Assembly (NCBI RefSeq): GCF_002094305.1
Contig: NZ_LWTX01000001.1
Location: forward strand, 744,001 to 808,000
Direction: 5' to 3'
DNA length: 64,000 bases
DNA from: Prescottella equi
GTDB lineage: Bacteria > Actinomycetota > Actinomycetes > Mycobacteriales > Mycobacteriaceae
Shown here: positions 23,881 to 32,430 of the stretch, one piece after another
Position numbering within the stretch: the stretch's first letter is position 1
Layout: the number at the start of each line of letters is the position of its first letter
Position numbers and translations under genes: made by a program
Notes under the pieces: generated by a model
What the model saw: only the letters and a program-made list of their open reading frames with translations
What the model was told of the DNA's origin: nothing
Database searches by the model: none

Positions 23881-25218
23881 ATGGCATTCATCGCACCTGC
23901 TCGACTGTCGGCGGCGGACACCATCTTCTACTTGTGGAACCGACCGACGATGGTCGGTGTACTGGTGTTCGAGGACACCGGTGGCATCGGCCAGGCCGAG
24001 GTCGAACGATGGATCGCGCAGCGGTTGGACCGCTCGCCCATCCTCACCCACCGACTGGCCCCGGTGCCGTGGTCGCTCGATCACCCACGCTGGGTGCCGG
24101 GCAACGTCGACGTCGCGCGACACGTCTCGGTCGAGCAACACACCGACTCCGGGTGGGAAACGTTGGGGGAGAAGCTGGTGCAGATGACCGCGGACGGCCT
24201 CCCTCCGAACATGCCGCCGTGGCGGGCCTCGGTCTTCACCGGTGTCACGGGCGTGGACGGGTTCCCGGATCGAGCGGTCGTCTTCGCTCTCCGGCTTCAC
24301 CATTCCGTGACGGACGGTCTCGGGTTCGTTCATCTCCTCCGTTCCCTTTTCGGCGAAAGTGCCACCACGCAATGGCGATTCGGTAGAAGCGTGCCGTGGT
24401 GGCTCGCGGCGCCGGTCCGCCTTCCCGCGCTGCTGGCCCGCACGGGTCGAGTGGGTGTCCGGCAATGGGCTGCGGCGCGGCGCGCCGACGACGTCCCGAT
24501 GCCGGCCCCGCTGCACCCGCGCACCCGATTCAACGGCCGCGCAGACGGTGGCCGCGCGCATCGATTTCTCAATCTCACGGTCGGTGAGGCCAAGTCCACC
24601 GCGAAAGCTCTGGGGGAGTACACGATCAACGAACTGTTGGTCGCGGTCGTGGCGGGCGCCCAGCGCGCCTACCTCATCGAGGCGGGCGAGCTGCCGGCCG
24701 CGTCCCTGGCCGCCCACGTGCCGCTGTCGCTTCGCGCGGGTGGGCCGCCCGTCGGTAACCAGATCGTCTCCATGATCGTCGATCTCCACACCGATCTCGA
24801 GGATCGCTGCGAGCGTCTCGCCGCCATCTCCGACTCCGCCGGCCGCGAACGCGGCCGCGCCGAGCGATCCGGATCCGACCGGATGCAGATCCTCGATTCA
24901 CTTCCGGCTCCGCTCCTCCGGCGGCTGACCGCCCCGTCCGCGCGTCCCGACGCGGATACGGAGGTGATCGGTCATCCGAACACGATCGTCAGCAATGTGC
25001 CCCGCGGTGCCGCGGACCTCGAGTTCCTCGGAATCCCGGTGCACACGACGGTGAGCGTGGGGGACGTGATCGACGGCCGCGGGGTGGGCCACGTCGCCAC
25101 GTCGATCGGCGACGCGCTCACACTCTCGGTGTCCTGCGACACCGGGATGCTGCCGGACATCGACCACTACATGGATCTGCTGGCGAAGGAGTACGCCGCG
25201 TTCCGGGCCCTCACGTGA
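23881..25218 (+). CDS. wax ester synthase / diacylglycerol acyltransferase (WS/DGAT)
   Basis: Bifunctional acyltransferase of 445 residues that esterifies acyl-CoA to diacylglycerol or fatty alcohol for storage lipid. Condensation-fold protein with the catalytic HHSVTDG motif (HHxxxDG) near residue 140, LSAADTIFYLWNRP at the N-terminus, and the C-terminal domain containing VPLSLRAGG and GNQIVSMIVDLHTD, NTIVSNVPRGAADLEFLG (the ND/N-V-P motif) and VSVGDVIDGRGVGHVATS. Rhodococci carry many paralogues (atf genes); which one this is cannot be told here. It has its own -10 box. Confidence 0.93.
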   Translation: MAFIAPARLSAADTIFYLWNRPTMVGVLVFEDTGGIGQAEVERWIAQRLDRSPILTHRLAPVPWSLDHPRWVPGNVDVARHVSVEQHTDSGWETLGEKLVQMTADGLPPNMPPWRASVFTGVTGVDGFPDRAVVFALRLHHSVTDGLGFVHLLRSLFGESATTQWRFGRSVPWWLAAPVRLPALLARTGRVGVRQWAAARRADDVPMPAPLHPRTRFNGRADGGRAHRFLNLTVGEAKSTAKALGEYTINELLVAVVAGAQRAYLIEAGELPAASLAAHVPLSLRAGGPPVGNQIVSMIVDLHTDLEDRCERLAAISDSAGRERGRAERSGSDRMQILDSLPAPLLRRLTAPSARPDADTEVIGHPNTIVSNVPRGAADLEFLGIPVHTTVSVGDVIDGRGVGHVATSIGDALTLSVSCDTGMLPDIDHYMDLLAKEYAAFRALT

Positions 25219-25413
25219 TCCGTCGATCCGGGTCGCGTGCGCTCGTAACTGGTCGACCGACCGACTCACCGACACGCGTTACACCGACGAGCGCGCTGTA
25301 AATCTCCCGCTCAGCGGGTGGTTTCACTACTCGACACCTAGAACATGTTTCAATTTGGAAGATTTGTGGCTATCGTCACAGCCATTGGTAGTCGGTATCG
25401 AAGGGCGGAAGCA

Positions 25414-26541
25414 ATGAAGACCAAGGGCGCGCTGCTGTGGGGTGTCAACGAGAAGTGGTCGATCGAGGAGATCGAACTCGGTGACCCGGTTGCCGGTGAA
25501 GTGCAGATCCGCATGGAAGCTGCCGGCATGTGCCACTCCGATCACCACATCGTGACCGGTGCGACGCCGATGCCGTCCTACCCCGCGATGGGTGGCCACG
25601 AGGGCTCCGGCGTCATCACCAAGGTCGGCGAGGGCGTCACGGGCGTCGAGGTCGGCGACCACGTCGTACTGTCGTTCATCCCGGCCTGTGGACGCTGTCC
25701 GTCGTGCTCGGAGGGTCACTCGAACCTGTGCGATCTGGGCATGGGGCTGCTCAGCGGCCAGGCCATCTCCGACGGCACCTACCGCATCCAGGCACGCGGG
25801 CAGAACGTGATCCCGATGTGCCTGCTCGGCACGTTCGCTCCGTACATGACGGTGCACGAGTCCTCCGTCGTCAAGATCGACAAGGACATCCCGTTCGAGC
25901 TCGCGGCCCTCGTCGGCTGCGGTGTCCCGACCGGTTGGGGTTCGGCGACGCACATCGCCGAGGTCAAGCCGGGTGAGTCGGTGGCCATCATCGGAGTCGG
26001 CGGCGTCGGCATGAGCGCACTGCAGGGCGCCGTCGCGTCGGGCGCACGCTACGTGTTCGCGATCGACCCGTCGCCCTTCAAGCGGGAGCAGGCCCTCAAG
26101 TTCGGTGCCACGCACGCCTTCCCGTCGATGGAAGAGGCGATCGCACCGATCATGGAGATCACGTGGGGCCGCATGTGCCACAAGACGATCATCACGGTCG
26201 GCGAGATGAAGGGTGAGTACATCGATCCCGCCATGACGCTCACCGCGAAGAACGGCCGTTGCGTCGTCACCGCGATGGGTCACATGGCCGACATGGACGT
26301 CAAGCTCAACACGTTCCTGATGTCGATGCTGCAGAAGGATCTCAAGGGCAACATCTTCGGCGGTTGCAACGCCCGCGTCGACATCCCGAACCTGCTGAAT
26401 CTGTACCGGGCCGGGCTGTTGAACCTCGAGGACATGGTGACCAACACCTACTCGCTCGAGCAGCTCAACGAGGGCTACCAGGACATGCTCGACAACAAGA
26501 ACATCCGCGGTGTCATCCGCTACACCGAAGCAGACTGGTGA
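25414..26541 (+). CDS. NDMA-dependent (nicotinoprotein) alcohol dehydrogenase
   Basis: Zinc-type medium-chain alcohol dehydrogenase of 375 residues. Catalytic zinc ligands lie in AAGMCHSDHH and GGHEGSG; the structural zinc is bound by CGRCPSCSEGHSNLC. The Rossmann motif is IIGVGGVGMSALQGAVASGA. The overall sequence matches the NDMA-dependent group of actinobacteria, which keeps NAD tightly bound and hands electrons to an artificial dye in vitro and probably to mycofactocin in vivo. The ATG at 25414 has GGGCGGAA upstream; starts further up would add a non-homologous leader. It stands alone with a 195-bp upstream region. Confidence 0.92.
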   Translation: MKTKGALLWGVNEKWSIEEIELGDPVAGEVQIRMEAAGMCHSDHHIVTGATPMPSYPAMGGHEGSGVITKVGEGVTGVEVGDHVVLSFIPACGRCPSCSEGHSNLCDLGMGLLSGQAISDGTYRIQARGQNVIPMCLLGTFAPYMTVHESSVVKIDKDIPFELAALVGCGVPTGWGSATHIAEVKPGESVAIIGVGGVGMSALQGAVASGARYVFAIDPSPFKREQALKFGATHAFPSMEEAIAPIMEITWGRMCHKTIITVGEMKGEYIDPAMTLTAKNGRCVVTAMGHMADMDVKLNTFLMSMLQKDLKGNIFGGCNARVDIPNLLNLYRAGLLNLEDMVTNTYSLEQLNEGYQDMLDNKNIRGVIRYTEADW

Positions 26542-26563
26542 ATTCCTGACCAGACCGCCCTCG

Positions 26564-26575
26564 TAGTCTGATCGG
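26564..26575 (+). promoter_or_regulatory. leaderless-type -10 element for the serine hydrolase gene
   Basis: TAGTCT (26564-26569), 6 nt, then GTG 26576. Confidence 0.5.
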
Positions 26576-27397
26576 GTGCAGACTCTCGATCGGATCGGGC
26601 AATGGCCGGTGGACAACGCCTCGGCTGCCGTCGTCGACGGCAGCCGAGGCGTTGCGCATTTCGGTGACGGGCAGCGGATCTACCCGCTCGCGTCGGTGAC
26701 GAAGCTGTTGTGCGCGTACGCCACCCTGGTCGCGGTGGAGGAAGGCGCGGTGGAGCTGGATCAGCCGGCCGGCCCACCGGGCGCCACCGTGCGGCACCTG
26801 CTCGCGCATGCGTCGGGTCTCGCCTTCGGGGACAACCAGGTGCAGGCGGAGCCGGGCGCCAAGCGCATCTACTCGAGTGCGGGCTTCGAGGTACTGGCGG
26901 ACTTCGTCGAGGCCGAGACGGGCATTGCGTTCCCGGACTACGTGGCCGAGGCCGTGTTCCAACCGCTCGGGATGGCCACGGCCGCTCTCGTCGGGCCGGC
27001 CGGCCACGGCGCGCAGGCCGGCATCGACGACCTGAGCCGATTCGCGGCCGAACTACTCAGGCCGACGCTCGTCTCCCCACAGATGCTGGCCGAGGCCACC
27101 GCCGTGCAGTTCCCGGGGCTGGCGGGACTGCTCCCCGGCTACGGCCCGCAGCGCCCCAACGACTGGGGCCTGGGTTTCGAGATCAAGAACGGCAAGTCGC
27201 CGCACTGGACGGGCACCGGCAACTCGCCCGCCACCTACGGTCACTTCGGGCAGTCCGGGACCTTCCTGTGGGTCGACCCAGCGCTGGACGCCGCATGTGT
27301 GGTGCTCACGGACCGGGCGTTCGGGGATTGGGCCAAGCCGCTGTGGACCGATCTGAGCGACGCGGTCGCCACCGAACTTCGCGGTAGCGGCAGATAA
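26576..27397 (+). CDS. serine hydrolase, class C beta-lactamase/EstB family
   Basis: A 273-residue cytoplasmic-looking member of the penicillin-binding/beta-lactamase-related esterase family. The nucleophile motif is PLASVTKLLCAYA (SxxK), the second motif YSSAGFEVLADFVE (Y-x-S/N position), and a third-motif equivalent GHFGQSGTFLWVD. No signal peptide is evident. Such proteins are often esterases, so drug resistance should not be assumed. GTG 26576 is preceded by TAGTCT and a 6-nt spacer, a leaderless arrangement. Confidence 0.88.
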   Translation: MQTLDRIGQWPVDNASAAVVDGSRGVAHFGDGQRIYPLASVTKLLCAYATLVAVEEGAVELDQPAGPPGATVRHLLAHASGLAFGDNQVQAEPGAKRIYSSAGFEVLADFVEAETGIAFPDYVAEAVFQPLGMATAALVGPAGHGAQAGIDDLSRFAAELLRPTLVSPQMLAEATAVQFPGLAGLLPGYGPQRPNDWGLGFEIKNGKSPHWTGTGNSPATYGHFGQSGTFLWVDPALDAACVVLTDRAFGDWAKPLWTDLSDAVATELRGSGR

Positions 27398-27536
27398 ATT
27401 TACAGCTACCACTGGCGTAACAGTGGCATCACAAGGCACACTGGTCGTCGGTGTGTCCCGTTGCGGCGCATCCGGCTCCACGTATCGGCCGAGGTCGTTG
27501 GGGAAGACGTCCCTCGTCGAAGCTGGAGGTGTTGCA

Positions 27537-28046
27537 GTGCGCTCGTTGAACCAGTTCGCGGATGCGACGGCCGGAGTTGTCTACGTCCACGCGTCGCCCG
27601 CCGCGCTGTGCCCGCATGTCGAGTGGGCGCTCACCTCGATCCTCGATGCGCGGCCCAACCTGAAGTGGACCGCGCAGCCGGCCGCCGCCGGCACACTGCG
27701 GGCAACCTGCGACTGGATCGGCCCGGTCGGCACGGCATCCCGGGTCGCCGCGGCGCTGCGGGCATGGCCGCTGCTCTACTTCGAGGTGACGGAGAACCCC
27801 AGCGAGGGCGTCGACGGCGAGCGGTTCAGTCACGTCCCCGGCCTCGGCCTGTGGCACGGCGCGACGAGCGCGTGCGGTGACGTGGTGGTGGGGGAGATGC
27901 GCCTGCGGTCGCTGCTCGCGGGCGGGAGCGGTCTGGCCGAGGCGATCGAGCACGCCCTCGGGACCGAGTGGGACGAGGTGCTCGAGTCGTACCGCAGCGG
28001 CGGTGAGGGCGCCGAGGTGACGTGGCTCCGCCGCGACGTCGGCTGA
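27537..28046 (+). CDS. DUF3145 protein
   Basis: A 169-residue actinobacterial protein of unknown role. It contains FADATAGVVYVHASPAALC, HVEWALTSILDARPNLKW, TCDWIGPVGTASRVAAALR and FEVTENPSEGVDGERFSH, which match the DUF3145 consensus. GTG 27537 has GGAGG about 8 nt upstream, so the longer frame from 27423 is not used. No membrane segment. It is convergent with accD6, separated by a strong hairpin. Confidence 0.88.
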   Translation: MRSLNQFADATAGVVYVHASPAALCPHVEWALTSILDARPNLKWTAQPAAAGTLRATCDWIGPVGTASRVAAALRAWPLLYFEVTENPSEGVDGERFSHVPGLGLWHGATSACGDVVVGEMRLRSLLAGGSGLAEAIEHALGTEWDEVLESYRSGGEGAEVTWLRRDVG

Positions 28047-28137
28047 CGTTCCGAAATCTGGGGCGCCTCACCTGAAGTGTCACATCGACGGCCGAAATGC
28101 GTTGTCGGGCATCCGTTTCTGCAAGTCCAGTGGTGTG

Positions 28138-28169
28138 CCGAGGCCTCCCGCAGGTGCGGGAGGCCTCGG
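28138..28169. terminator. bidirectional terminator, DUF3145 gene / accD6
   Basis: Perfect 15-bp stem: CCGAGGCCTCCCGCA (28138-28152) and TGCGGGAGGCCTCGG (28155-28169) with a 2-nt loop, between convergent genes. Confidence 0.88.
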
Positions 28170-28199
28170 CTTCGCGGTGTTCGACTGTGCCGGTGAGGC

Positions 28200-29633
28200 C
28201 TACAGCGGGATGTTCTTGTGCTGTCCGCGATTCGCGGGCGCCGCTGCGAGTGCGCGGCTGATCATGCTGCGCGTCTTGGCGGGATCGATCGTCTCGTCGA
28301 CGACGCCGATCGAGATCGCCCGACCGACGCCACCGGCGATGGCCTCGTGCTCCTCGGCGAGCCGGTCGTGCAGGGCTTCCCGCTCCTCCTCGGGCGCTGC
28401 GGCGAGAGCGCGCTTGTGCAGAATTCCGACGGCGGCCTTGGCGCCCATGACGGCAACCTCGGAGTCGGGCCACGCGTAGACCGCGGTCGCACCGAGCGCC
28501 CGCGAGTTCATAGCGATGTAGGCGCCGCCGTAGATCTTCCGGGTGACCAGCGTGACACGGGGGACCGTGGCCTCGGCGAAGGCGTGCAGCAGCTTCGCGC
28601 CGCGGCGCACCACGCCCTCCCACTCCTGGCCGACGCCGGGCAGGTAGCCGGGGACGTCGACGATCACGACCAGCGGGATGCCGAACGCGTCACACAGGCG
28701 CACGAAGCGCGCCGACTTCTCGGCGCTCTCCGAGTTGAGGCAACCACCCAGACGCAGCGGGTTGTTCGCGATCACGCCGACCGTGCGGCCGCCGAGACGA
28801 CCGACGCCCGTGACGATGCTGCGAGCCCAGTTGCCCTGCAGCTCCTCGAAGCTCGACTCGCCCTCGACGTTGTCGAGGAACTCGTGCACGATCGGGCGAA
28901 CGTCGTAGGCGCGCTTGGCCGACTCCGGCATGAGCGCGCGGAGGTCGGTGTCGCCGCGCTCGGCTGCGGCGAGATCGAACTCGCCCTGCTCGCAGAACAT
29001 CGACACCAGGCGGCGAGCGCGGTGGTAGGCGTCGTCCTCGTCGCGGGCGGCGATGTGGGCCACACCGGACTTCTTGCTGTGCGTGTCGGGGCCGCCGAGG
29101 GTCGCCATGTCGACCTGCTCGCCGGTGACGCTCTTCACGACGTCCGGTCCGGTGACGAACACGCGGCCCTCGGGGGCCATGATCACGACGTCGGTGAGCG
29201 CGGGGCCGTACGCGGCGCCACCGGCAGCGAAGCCGAGGACGACGGAGATCTGCGGGACGAGACCGGAGGCGCGGACCATCGCCTCGAAGACGAGTCCGAC
29301 GGCGTGCAGCGCCTCGACACCCTCGGCGAGGCGTGCACCGCCGGAATGCCACAGGCCGATGACGGGGGCCTTCTCGGCGATCGCCGTGTCGATCGCGGCG
29401 ACGATGTGCTTGCAGCCGTCGACGCCCATCGCGCCGCCCATGACGGTCGCGTCGGAGCAGTAGGCGATGGTGCGAACGCCGTCGATCTCGCCCGATGCGG
29501 CGAGCACTCCGGATTTGTCGCGGTCGTGCAGCGGTGCGACGGTGCCGGCATCGAAGAGCTTGGCGAGACGCGCGAGCGGATCGCGCGGATCGGTCGATGC
29601 TTCAGACTGCGTCGCGGGAGCCAAGACGGTCAT
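28200..29633 (-). CDS. accD6: acyl-CoA carboxylase beta subunit AccD6
   Basis: Carboxyltransferase subunit (477 residues) making malonyl-CoA for FAS-II. It shows the two crotonase-like halves: GVDGCKHIVAAIDTAIAEKAPVIGLWHSGGARLAEG region with the first oxyanion GGA, and VDVPGYLPGVGQEWEGVVRRGAKLL with IYGGAYIAMNSRALGA in the second. The ATG at 29633 has AGGAGGA 6 nt upstream. It is the last gene of the FAS-II unit (fabD, acpM, kasA, accD6), as in mycobacteria, with a hairpin between kasA and it. Confidence 0.96.
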   Translation of the reverse strand: MTVLAPATQSEASTDPRDPLARLAKLFDAGTVAPLHDRDKSGVLAASGEIDGVRTIAYCSDATVMGGAMGVDGCKHIVAAIDTAIAEKAPVIGLWHSGGARLAEGVEALHAVGLVFEAMVRASGLVPQISVVLGFAAGGAAYGPALTDVVIMAPEGRVFVTGPDVVKSVTGEQVDMATLGGPDTHSKKSGVAHIAARDEDDAYHRARRLVSMFCEQGEFDLAAAERGDTDLRALMPESAKRAYDVRPIVHEFLDNVEGESSFEELQGNWARSIVTGVGRLGGRTVGVIANNPLRLGGCLNSESAEKSARFVRLCDAFGIPLVVIVDVPGYLPGVGQEWEGVVRRGAKLLHAFAEATVPRVTLVTRKIYGGAYIAMNSRALGATAVYAWPDSEVAVMGAKAAVGILHKRALAAAPEEEREALHDRLAEEHEAIAGGVGRAISIGVVDETIDPAKTRSMISRALAAAPANRGQHKNIPL

Positions 29634-29675
29634 GATGTCCTCCTGAGCATGCCCACCTGGGGCGAAAGGTCGGGG

Positions 29676-29703
29676 GGTGGGGACCCGGGTGCGGGTCCCC
29701 ACC
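29676..29703 (-). terminator. hairpin between kasA and accD6
   Basis: GGTGGGGACCCG (29676-29687) and CGGGTCCCCACC (29692-29703) form a perfect 12-bp stem with a 4-nt loop in the 96-nt gap. No T-tract follows in the direction of transcription, so it may stabilise or partly end the operon message and set lower accD6 output. Confidence 0.55.
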
Positions 29704-29729
29704 TGGCGATCCAGCAAGGTTCGGCTGGG

Positions 29730-30976
29730 TTATGCCCGGCCGAAGGCGAGCGCGACGTTGTGCCCACCGAAACCGAACGAGTTGTTGATCGCGAAATCGA
29801 TGTCGCCGTAGCGGGGTTCACCCTTCACGACGTCGAGATCGATCTCCGGATCCTGGTTGTCCACATTCAGTGTGGGAGGAATGACGCCCTCCCGCACGCT
29901 GAGGACCGTGAGCACAGCCTCGAGTGCGCCGACGGCGCCGATCGAGTGGCCCAGGGCCGACTTGGGCGCGTACACCGCGGGATGCGTGCCGACCGCTGCC
30001 TTGATGGCGGTGCTCTCGGCGATGTCGCCGATCGGGGTGGCGGTCGCATGCGCGTTGACGTGCTTGATGTCGGACTTGGTGAGACCTGCGGTCTCGATGG
30101 CGCGGGTCATGGCGCGTGCCGCGCCCGTGCCTTCCGGATCGGGTGCCACGATGTGGAAACCGTCCGAGGTGATGCCGGCGCCCAGCAGACGCGCGTGGAT
30201 GGTCGCCCCACGCGCCTTCGCGTGCTCCTCCGTCTCGAGGATCATCAAGGCTCCGGCTTCACCGAAGACGAATCCGTCCCGGTCCTTGTCGAAGGGGCGC
30301 GAGGCCGCCTTCGGGTCGTCGTTGCGGGTGCTGAGCGCGCGCATCATGGCGAAGCTCGCGATCGGAACCGAGCCGATGGCCCCCTCCACGCCACCCGTCA
30401 CGACGATGTCCGCGTCGCCCATCGCGATCATGCGGAACGCATGCGCGATGGCCTCCGACCCGGACGAACACGCCGATACCGGCGTGATGACCCCGGCGCG
30501 CGCGCCGAGTTCGAGTCCGACGGTGGCCGACGGACCGTTCGGCATCACCATCTGGACCGCGAACGGCGACACCTTGCGGTACCCGCCCTCGCGCAGCCTG
30601 TCGACGGCGTCGATGAGTGCTTCGCCGCCGCCCAGTCCGGTGCCGATGACAACCCCGAGACGATCCTTGTCGACCTCGGGCTGCCGGCGTTCTGCCAGAC
30701 CTGGCGACCGAGTACGAGCGCGAGACGCTCCACGAAGCTCATGCGTCGGATCTCGACCCGGCTCAGCGCATCGTCGAACGGGACCTTGAGTTGGCCACCG
30801 AAACGCACCGGCAGATCGAATTCCTCGACGAAGGAGCCGTGGAGAACGTCGATGCCGCTCTCACCGGCCAGCAGGCCCTTCCACGTGCCATCCACATCTC
30901 CGGCAACCGACGTCGTAGCCGAAAGGCTGGTGACGACGATGTTCGGTAATAACCCTCGGGCAGAAGCGGAAGTCAC
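29730..30976 (-). CDS. kasA: beta-ketoacyl-ACP synthase KasA, broken by a one-base deletion
   Basis: Condensing enzyme of FAS-II that elongates acyl-ACP for mycolic acids. The N-terminal frame (GTG 30976, [12 protein letters not shown]) runs to VWQNAGSP; the rest continues in another frame from [18 protein letters not shown]. One C is missing in the AGCCCGAGG stretch (plus-strand GGG at 30678-30680); adding one base gives 415 residues, the normal KasA length. Catalytic Cys ([10 protein letters not shown]) and both His ([16 protein letters not shown]) are intact. Only one Kas gene is present in the unit. Because kasA is essential in relatives, a sequence error is more likely than real loss. 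Confidence 0.9.
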
Positions 30977-30983
30977 GGTTGGC

Positions 30984-31295
30984 TCACTCGTCGTCGTTCT
31001 TGGTGGCCTCGAGCTTGGCCTTGACGGTCTCGGCGGCCTCGCCACCCTCGGCCTCCACCTTCTGGATGTACGCGACGACATCGCCGACGGTGCGCAGGCT
31101 GGCCAGATCCTCGTCGGGGATCTTCACGCCGTACTTGTCCTCGGTCTGCACCGCGATCTCGACCATGGACAGCGAGTCGATGTCGAGGTCGTCGACGAAC
31201 GACTTCTCGATGGTGACCTCGGACGGCTCGATGCCGGTGACCTCTTCGATGATCTCGGCGAGGTTGGCGATGATGTCTTCCTGGTTGGCGGCCAC
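30984..31295 (-). CDS. acpM: meromycolate-type acyl carrier protein AcpM
   Basis: A 103-residue acyl carrier protein that carries growing chains on 4-phosphopantetheine attached to Ser in DDLDIDSLSMVEIAVQ (DSL motif). The extended acidic tail beyond residue 80 (KVEAEGGEAAETVKAK) is typical of AcpM rather than short AcpP. GTG start with GGGAG 9 nt upstream. Lies between fabD and kasA, 7 nt before kasA. Confidence 0.96.
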   Translation of the reverse strand: MAANQEDIIANLAEIIEEVTGIEPSEVTIEKSFVDDLDIDSLSMVEIAVQTEDKYGVKIPDEDLASLRTVGDVVAYIQKVEAEGGEAAETVKAKLEATKNDDE

Positions 31296-31358
31296 TAGGT
31301 GGCTCCCTTCTTTTTCGATGTTCGTGTCTCGGCTTTCGGTCCGACGGACGCCGGACCG

Positions 31359-31381
31359 GTGCGCGCGTGGTGTGCGCGCAC
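31359..31381 (-). other. hairpin between fabD and acpM
   Basis: GTGCGCGC and GCGCGCAC form a perfect 8-bp stem with a 7-nt loop just after the fabD stop. It may stabilise the highly translated acpM part of the message or attenuate transcription. Confidence 0.4.
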
Positions 31382-31385
31382 GGAG

Positions 31386-32303
31386 CTAACCGATTTCGGT
31401 GAGTTCGGTCAGGGCGGGAATGTCCCCGGGAGATTTCAGCGCCACGGTCGGGGTGCCACGCATCTCACGCTTGGCGATCCCGATCAGGGTGCCTGCCGGA
31501 GGAAGTTCCGCGATGGCCGAGATCTGAGCGGTCCGCAACGTCGCGGTGCACAGATCCCAGCGCACAGGTCGGGTCACCTGCGCGGCCAGCTTAGTCAGGG
31601 CGTCCGCGCCGGAAGTGACCGGCGCGCCGTCCGAGTTGGACAGCAGCGTCCGCGTCGGATCCCCGGGGGTGATCCGTGCGGCCGCGGCGGCGACGGCGTC
31701 CTGCGCGGGCGCCATGAACCGGGTGTGGAACGCCCCGGCCACCGGGAGGGCCCGTACGCGGGCCTTCTCCGGAGGATTGGCGGCGAGCTGCTCGAGAGAC
31801 TCGAGCCGCCCGGCCGCGACTATCTGACCGGCCGCGTTGCGGTTGGCCGGCGTGAGGTCGAGCTCCTCGAGCCGGGACAGCACCGCGTCCTCGTCGCCCC
31901 CCAGGACCGCCGACATTCCGGTCGGTTCCAGGGCACACGCCTTCGCCATCTCGGCGCCGCGAATCGCGGCGAGGGTTACGGCGTCGTCGGACGAGAGGAC
32001 TCCCGCGACCGCGGCCGCGGCGAGTTCGCCGACCGAGTGCCCGGCGGCGATCGTGTCGGCAGGAAGTGAGCCGCGTCGCTCGAGCTCCTCGTAAGCGAGG
32101 AGTGCGGCGGCGACGACCAGTGGCTGGGTGACCGCCGTGTCGGTGATCTCCTCGGCGGTGGCGGTGGTGCCGAGCCGGACGAGATCGAGACCGGAAGCCT
32201 TCGACCACAGTGTCACGCGATCGTGCGCGCCCGGCAGGTCCAGCCAGGGGCTGAGCATGCCGGGTGTCTGAGAGCCCTGACCCGGGGCTAGCAACGAAAT
32301 CAC
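31386..32303 (-). CDS. fabD: malonyl-CoA:ACP transacylase FabD
   Basis: Moves malonyl from CoA to AcpM to feed FAS-II. The 305-residue protein has the N-terminal LLAPGQGSQTPGM motif, nucleophile Ser in AAGHSVGELAAAAVAG (GHSxG) and His in VAGAFHTRFMAPA. GTG start at 32303. First gene of the fabD-acpM-kasA-accD6 unit, preceded by a palindrome that is the likely MabR site. Confidence 0.96.
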   Translation of the reverse strand: MISLLAPGQGSQTPGMLSPWLDLPGAHDRVTLWSKASGLDLVRLGTTATAEEITDTAVTQPLVVAAALLAYEELERRGSLPADTIAAGHSVGELAAAAVAGVLSSDDAVTLAAIRGAEMAKACALEPTGMSAVLGGDEDAVLSRLEELDLTPANRNAAGQIVAAGRLESLEQLAANPPEKARVRALPVAGAFHTRFMAPAQDAVAAAAARITPGDPTRTLLSNSDGAPVTSGADALTKLAAQVTRPVRWDLCTATLRTAQISAIAELPPAGTLIGIAKREMRGTPTVALKSPGDIPALTELTEIG

Positions 32304-32369
32304 GCATTCAAGGGAACACCCTCCCGCGGTGCGGCGAGATGTTGTCGGGGATGAAACCCGGACACGTGT

Positions 32370-32390
32370 TTTGTAGGTTCCCTACAAAAA
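32370..32390. promoter_or_regulatory. inverted repeat in the fabD promoter, likely MabR operator
   Basis: TTTTGTAG and CTACAAAA flank GTTCC in a perfect 8-5-8 repeat, 67 nt upstream of fabD. CACGTG hexamers lie on both sides (32364-32369 and 32394-32399). MabR is known to bind the fabD (fasII) promoter in mycobacteria, and the gene is adjacent, so this is the best candidate site. Confidence 0.65.
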
Positions 32391-32430
32391 TGCACGTGGG
32401 CGCTCCCTATCGAATTCGGGCACCCCAGCG

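Noticed and set aside
26576-27397. Beta-lactam resistance gene
   Set aside because: Although SxxK is present, there is no signal peptide and the KTG motif is replaced by a GHFGQSG segment, so an esterase-like role is more likely.
28218-31298. Plus-strand frame of more than 1000 codons
   Set aside because: It is antisense to accD6, kasA and acpM, which have full family motifs; long antisense frames are common in GC-rich DNA. It also explains why no stop is seen despite the kasA frameshift.
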